A stretch of DNA of 64,000 bases from Astropecten irregularis (taxonomy: Eukaryota; Echinodermata; Asteroidea; Paxillosida; Astropectinidae), in assembly GCA_963971285.1 (NCBI GenBank), contig OZ020262.1, positions 14,115,308 to 14,179,307 of the forward strand, given 5' to 3'. The translations under genes and the position numbers were made by a program. How positions within the stretch are numbered: the stretch's first letter is position 1; each line of letters begins with the position of its first letter. The notes under the pieces were generated by a model. The model ran no database searches, was not told the origin of the DNA, and worked only from the letters and a program-made list of their open reading frames with translations. Positions 58,194 to 64,000 of this stretch are shown piece by piece.

Positions 58194-59093
58194 AGGTCTC
58201 ACTCATTTTCACGTCATTCCACCACGTACCATCCATTATCACGTAATTCATTTGTTTTTGTATTGTGATCCACTGATTGGTGGTTGTCTTGTAATTTGAG
58301 CGGGAAAATTATGTGAATTTGCTGAGGAGAAAGATGAACGTACTCGTCTGCTACGCAACATCATCATTCAGAACAACGACTGTGAACATGTATAATACTG
58401 AAACACAATTTCACCCCTAACCAAAACTAGGTTGCTGGGCACTCATGGATGAAGCATGTTGAAAGAGTGCTCAGCACAAACACAAAATCATACCTGGATG
58501 ATTTGGTACGTATTACGATGCTGCCAGAGTATTTGCCTGCCCTCTCTGACCAAGTCACTGGCCTGAGAGTTGCTCTACTATACCCCTCTGGTGTGTAGTA
58601 TGATCAGCTTGAAAAGTCACGGGATTCGAGATAGATGCCGTTACAAAAATAATTACCCAAAACCCACAATTTCACGATCTTTTCTGACAGGGTATAGGCA
58701 ATTTCAATGTTGAACCGCGAGAAGCATTAATGTAATATTCAAACACCAGATGTGTTTCGCTTCAAACTCGTTGAGTCCGTTTGTTTAAGCAGTGACAGTT
58801 TTGACTGTATGGAGCACAGCGAGCACACAAGCCAACAAATACCACTTAAAAAAGCAGGGGTTAAATAAATAAGGTTTGAAATAAACTTGGACTTGTCTCC
58901 ACTTCAGAGCAAGCCCTCTATTGACAAAGAGCTTATAGCTTCGAGTGGACGAAAATTAGAGCCGGGTCAAATCCACCACAAGTATTGCAACCTTTGGAAA
59001 AAAATGCGCTATATATAAAACGTTAATACTATTATAATACATTTATATGGGCGTGGACGTTGTCAATTGCTGGCTCTATGACTGTCGACCTTT
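58194..59093. other. intergenic DNA, no gene seen
   Basis: Nothing recognisable. Confidence 0.4.
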
Positions 59094-59340
59094 AAAGGTA
59101 TATCATACTTGGTGATAGTAGAAACATATCGTTCAATTTATTCTGCCTGAAATGCTATATTTATCAAGAAAAGAGTAAAACCAATTACCAAAAAACATTT
59201 ATGGTCTTTAAAAGATAAAAAAATAACGGACGTTTTCACTGTTTTCTCCAAAATTGGGCACCGTGTGCATGGGACTGAAAATTTCACAGATGACTGTTGT
59301 TGTACCTTTCTTGTTATTTTTTTTAAAAGAGGAACACCAA
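59094..59340. mobile_element. MITE family A copy, 3'-diverged
   Basis: Left end TTTAAAGGTATATCATACTT and interior GGTGATAGTAGAAACATA, ATTGGGCACCGTG match family A; the right terminal repeat is unclear. Confidence 0.6.
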
Positions 59341-60159
59341 ACAATTGTGTCTTTTATTCTTTTCAAATGAATCATGTACTTCCTTAAAAGCGATTTACAT
59401 CGTGGCAGTGCATGCAATGTGTGCATGTACATGTACACCTATGAGGATGCTGTGTAGCATGCATATAGTGTGTAGTCAAAACCATGAATTTCTACCATCA
59501 TAATCTGATAGCATAAAACTTTCAGTACTTCTGTAGCTATATATGTACGTTTCTTGACGTAGGTCTATATTGTGTAAACAGAATTAAGGTGCAACAGATA
59601 CCAAAACGAGAGTATACGTATAAGACCTAAACCTCTGTCAGTACAATGGCTGATAGATTATCCTCCCCAAACTTATACACAGGATTTCTGTTGTCCCACC
59701 TTCCTGTTCTTTCTTAACATAATATCCCAAAATTCGGTTTTAGAAAGGGCTCAATAAATACAAGCTTGGGGGCTTTTGTAGGTACAAATACCGGCAAGGA
59801 CTCCGGACACTCATGGTTCAACAAACGATCACAAATATGACCGGATCCTAGGCATATTTGAAATATATGGGAACGGTTTTGGCAAACAAGGTCGGGTCAC
59901 CATAACTAACAAAAAACAGCTTTCTATTTTCAATTTTCAAATGGTTGGTATGATGTTTTGTTCAAGGACGGGTTTGACCGAATCAACATGCCGCTTATGA
60001 AAACAAGAATTGACACCCCTTGATTGTCGAATATAGATGAAAGGACTTTCGATTCTGAAATACTTAAGGAGCGAGTTGACCTCGCAAACAATATTATTAT
60101 CCGTCCTCGTCCAGCAAGTGGTAAACTTCAATGGGGACACTCTTTATGAAATAGGGCTT

Positions 60160-60418
60160 ATTTAAAGTTATTGATTGGTTAAGGTCACAGAGCAGCACTC
60201 ACACTTTGTCTAATCCAGCATATACATGAAATAATAAACCTGTGAAAAAATTTACCTTAGTCGGACATCTGAGTCACGAGAAAATAGCGAAAATCCGACT
60301 CAGTTTTTCTTTTAAAACATAAAGAATGGTTTTGATCTTACCCCGAGGTCAAAACTGTTTTCAGACTTTATTTTAATAATTTCTTGACAAATACACAAAC
60401 CGTGTACTGTACCTTTAA
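60160..60418 (-). mobile_element. MITE family A2 copy
   Basis: Begins TTAAAGTTATTGATTGGTTA, contains AGGTCACAGAGCAGCACTCA and ends CGTGTACTGTACCTTTAA; inverse orientation to the copy at 63148. Confidence 0.7.
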
Positions 60419-62109
60419 ACACTCAGATTAGTTTGGCCTGGATACAAACAGTTCAATTTCGATACTGTAAAGATTGCTGTAAAATAGTGAGCGGTACATA
60501 GGTCTACGGAAAGAAATTCGTCAAATTCGTTTCGCTCTTTTGTTCTAGGAGAACCTTGGCAGCGACAAACGGTTCCAAGTTTGGGAACGTTCTCGGAACC
60601 GAAACCAAGGCAAGACCTCCTTGTCAAGTTATGTTCCAATGGGAGGATACAATATGACTCGCAATTCCCCTAAGCCTATATAGTTGTCATATAGTGAAGT
60701 TCATTCCTGAAGCAGGTAATATAATCCTCACTTTTCGAAACACACGTTCTGTTCTGAGAAGAACTCAACTTTTAACTTTTAACTCGGCAACGTTGGTAAC
60801 GACACTCGGCAGGGAATCAGTTACAAGTGCAACATACATTGCAGATGGAAGTTTCAATTGGTAACCAGCTCTTGATCAACAAAACTTACCTGTGCAAAGT
60901 CAATGTAAATACCCGGACGCCCTACCATGAATACATGTCCCAGTTCCTTACTCATAACTTACATTACCCACCGAGAAATTCAAATTTTGCATTAAAGCCT
61001 TTTTATATATTAAACCTTTCCCCGTGCAAATTAATGATTAAATTAACCTAATTTTCTTAAACCCCAAGATATGATTGCTCAAGCCTATTCCAATCAATGT
61101 GAATTAGCACAAGTATGATTAGGTTACTTGAAGTGGTAAGGAAAAGATAAGAAAAATCATCACTCACAGTCACACACTGAGCTGGTTTCTTTCGCTGGGA
61201 CCAGGATCCTACGCACGGTACACGGACTAGACACAGCGGCTAATCAGTCCACACTCGATGGCATCTAATGCAGTAGTCCCTGGGAATAATAATCTAGGGT
61301 TTCACTAACCACTGTCATCACCAACACCACACTATACCAGCGCACACACAAAATATTGAAATTACCCATGCATAAAGTCACGTCAGCGAGGGCTCGTGGC
61401 TCTGGTTTAAAGAGCGCCAAAAGGAACAATAATTCATCGTGAACTTAGGTCACGAAAAGAATAACCAATAATATTGGTCACTTTGGGAGAATATCAATTC
61501 ATATGATAATATTCTCGCCTCAGTTAGCGTGTGGTATGCACTTGCAGTTTCACGCACGGTTTGCGTAGCCATGTTATGCAAGGTGGTGATTGGGACTTCA
61601 TTGTAACCTGTTTAGGTAATAAGTTGCCCAAGCAAAAAAGTTTGAGCTTACGAGATCCCATTTTCATCGATATAAGGCAGGAATTTTGAAGAGTAATGAA
61701 TTAATGAAATCAATAATTGTTTTAAAACATTTGAAACATTTTTTTTAGTAAATGTAGTCTTTGAAATTTGTAAATTGCACATACCGTCCAACATGTAATC
61801 ATATCGGCTGATGGGCTCATGCAAATTGTCTACGCGTGTACATGTATATCATGCCATGAGTATGGATCGCGGATAAAGTGAGGAGTGGCAACGCCATAAT
61901 AAACTGAACGATGATTGGTCCTCGCGGTTAATGAATATTCATGATATAGCCTACGGCCAGACCACCTTGTAACTATGGTTCGCTGACGATGGGCACCAGT
62001 CACGTTATACTTTGCTACAACAGGCCCTAAATTTAAGCCGACTGTACTTCTAAAGGGCCTTGTAACAACAGTAAGATTTATTCTATCTAAACATGTAACT
62101 CAGAGCAAG
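60419..62109. other. intergenic DNA, no gene seen
   Basis: Nothing recognisable apart from short chance frames. Confidence 0.4.
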
Positions 62110-62169
62110 GTCTCTATGCTTTATGCTCGAAGGCACCCATCTGAACTACTTGCAAAGAGCAAAACTTTG

Positions 62170-62465
62170 GAGGCACAAAAGGCATCCGCAGCGAGAATCA
62201 CGCAAAGTGTACACTGTCAACATATTCGGTAACAATCTCGGTAACATGTTGCCCAGGTATGTTGTTGCCGAAAATGTTACCAGTACAGTGTGCACAGGGC
62301 AAAACGAGTTGGGTAACATGTCGCAGCAACATTTCGGTAACATGTTGGCCAAAATGTTGCTAGTATAATTATACAGGGCTCAAAGTCTTGATGCCCAGGT
62401 GTGTTGCCCTATCTGGCAACATGTTACCGAAAATGTTGACAGTGTATACACTCTGCTTTAGGGTC
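62170..62465. mobile_element. TAACATG-family dispersed repeat
   Basis: Several GTAACATGTTGCC/GGCAACATGTTAC units in both orientations, with AAAGTGTACACTGTCAACAT at the left and GTTGACAGTGTATACACTCT at the right as inverted ends. Same family as 16020-16150. Confidence 0.65.
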
Positions 62466-63147
62466 CGAGGAAACTTTCCTGCCTGCATGCCCTGGTTTTA
62501 ACGCCCGCCAGCCCGCCACAAAGTGTCTCGCTGTTTCCCCAGTAAATTCATGATTAGGATTCCCAAAGCGTCTGATATTATTATAATTATTCACCAGAGT
62601 CTGACTCTGATCGCTTAATCCAGTCAGAATAGGCTTAGCTGTCTGTATATGCCCCGCTAGTATTATACAGCCGACTATTAATACAATTCAGGATTATTCA
62701 CGGTGCGATCATGTACATCCGATTAGAGGTCTCACAGTGGAATACACCGGAACCAAGTCTCAGGTTTTTAAACTATTCACACAGATTATCTTTAAACCGA
62801 TACTGTATAAGTTTCGTTATGTAAATTTCAACCTCTTTTTATCAGCATTGGAGCTATAGCAAGTCTTTTATTGTCGAGTACAGAGTGTAAGTTTGCATTT
62901 GGGCATTTCCTCGTTTTGGTTACAATTTGTAACTTAAGTTACCTATTTGCATGCATTTCAGAGAGCCAATAATGGTCTATTTGCTAATTCCAATAAGACA
63001 TTTTTAAATTGGAGTCTTTCAAGAATTATTGATCAAGGAATAGGTCAAAGTCACTTAACAGGTAACTTACATTACCATTGAATTGCCCATATTCATAAGT
63101 AAATGCGGTGATGCCATAAAAAGGCACAACACTGTATTGCAGAACAC

Positions 63148-63492
63148 TTTAAAGGTACAGTATACAGCATTGGCAACACACCTAAATAGAAATGTTCACA
63201 GATTTACGTATAACTAGGTAATATGAAGATGGTGCTGGTATAGAAACATACCGTTCAAATATGTCCACCTGAAAAGGTCTATTCATCCAGAAATGGGTAA
63301 AGCAATGACCGGGGTAAGATTAAAACCATTCTTTATGTTTTATAAGAAACATTTAGTCGGGTTTTCGCTATTTTCAGGTAACTCTGATGTCTGATTGAGC
63401 TCAAAAGTCCACAGGTTTATTTTACATGTTGGATCAGACAAAGTGTGAATACTGTTCTGTAACCTTTACCAATCATGTATTATACCTTTAAT
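63148..63492 (+). mobile_element. MITE family A2, complete copy
   Basis: Ends TTTAAAGGTACAGTATACAG and CATGTATTATACCTTTAA are inverted. About 345 bp, interior GGTGCTGGTATAGAAACATA, AAACCATTCTTTATG, CTGATTGAGCTC. Confidence 0.8.
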
Positions 63493-64000
63493 CCTGCATA
63501 AAAGTTGATGTAGCTCATGTCAGGGTTTTTCTGGTGTAAATCCTTCGAACGGGACACTTTTTACTTGTTTAATCAATGTTTTCTGGTTTACACAAGTTTT
63601 CAGACATATTCCAAAGGAATGTCCAAATAACTCCCTCCAATTATTGAAGCGAACATTAAGTATCAGTGTGTTTCACGTATTACTCAGTAAGAGACTATTC
63701 CGTCGCGCCTTCTAAGATCCAAACCCATTTCGTAATTGAAAGACGCACATAAAATATCGGGTTGAGACGGCTATACGTCCGTACAGTAAAAACACAGGCA
63801 ATGTATACGGCACCCGATGCGCACACTTAATCATATCGTGTTCCCACTGGCCTCTATTTGACTTTTTCGTTTTACTGCCGATTGCAAGGAGAGCTGACGA
63901 AAGATTTGAACCAGTTTTTGTTTCTATCTTGATATGTTCCTTCTCTGGTCGAAAGGGAGCATTGGAATTTAGTCTTAATACCAGTTCGGCTTTGCTCGAG
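63493..64000. other. no recognisable feature
   Basis: Nothing supportable to the window end. Confidence 0.45.

Overview
The window is eukaryotic nuclear DNA: intron-split genes with GT-AG sites, TATA promoters, AATAAA/ATTAAA signals, dense MITE-like inverted repeats and a CR1/L2-type LINE. The cholinesterase genes keep the vertebrate exon layout, including a last exon coding the AChE 'T' tetramerisation peptide. With the alpha-carbonic anhydrase cluster and AT-rich noncoding DNA, this fits an invertebrate deuterostome (echinoderm, hemichordate or amphioxus). I cannot place it further from sequence alone.

Layout: 1-4.6 kb is mostly noncoding with two weak exon candidates. 4.67-9.65 kb (+) is a three-exon acetylcholinesterase-like gene (AChE-A). 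13.9-43.9 kb (+) holds three complete tandem secreted alpha-carbonic anhydrase genes (CA-1, CA-2, CA-3). Each has eight coding exons, a noncoding first exon, its own TATA promoter and a conserved 3' end. An extra orphan promoter and an orphan 3' end suggest past gains and losses in the array. 46.7-49.3 kb (-) is a second acetylcholinesterase-like gene (AChE-B), so two cholinesterase paralogs in opposite orientation bracket the CA array. 49.3-64 kb is gene-poor and repeat-rich.

Between CA-2 and CA-3 lies a 2.5-kb head-to-tail tandem duplication (29.22-37.87 kb). Each unit carries a minus-strand U2 snRNA-like gene. The second copy is full length (193 nt) with every U2 stem-loop, the Sm site at the same nucleotide position as human U2, and a 3'-box-like motif, but a changed branch-point recognition sequence. 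The first copy lacks the 5' end. An uninterrupted LINE inserted only in the first unit, and the second unit preserves the empty site.

The CAs are predicted secreted zinc enzymes (CO2/bicarbonate) and the cholinesterases secreted serine hydrolases with a tetramer tail. Nothing in the sequence shows that the two families act together; the shared feature is extracellular location and local duplication. Other points: AChE-B carries Ser at the oxyanion-hole position equivalent to Torpedo Gly119; a 1.76-kb imperfect palindrome sits in CA-1 intron 1; the three CA genes share an upstream promoter module; and several MITE families recur through the window.
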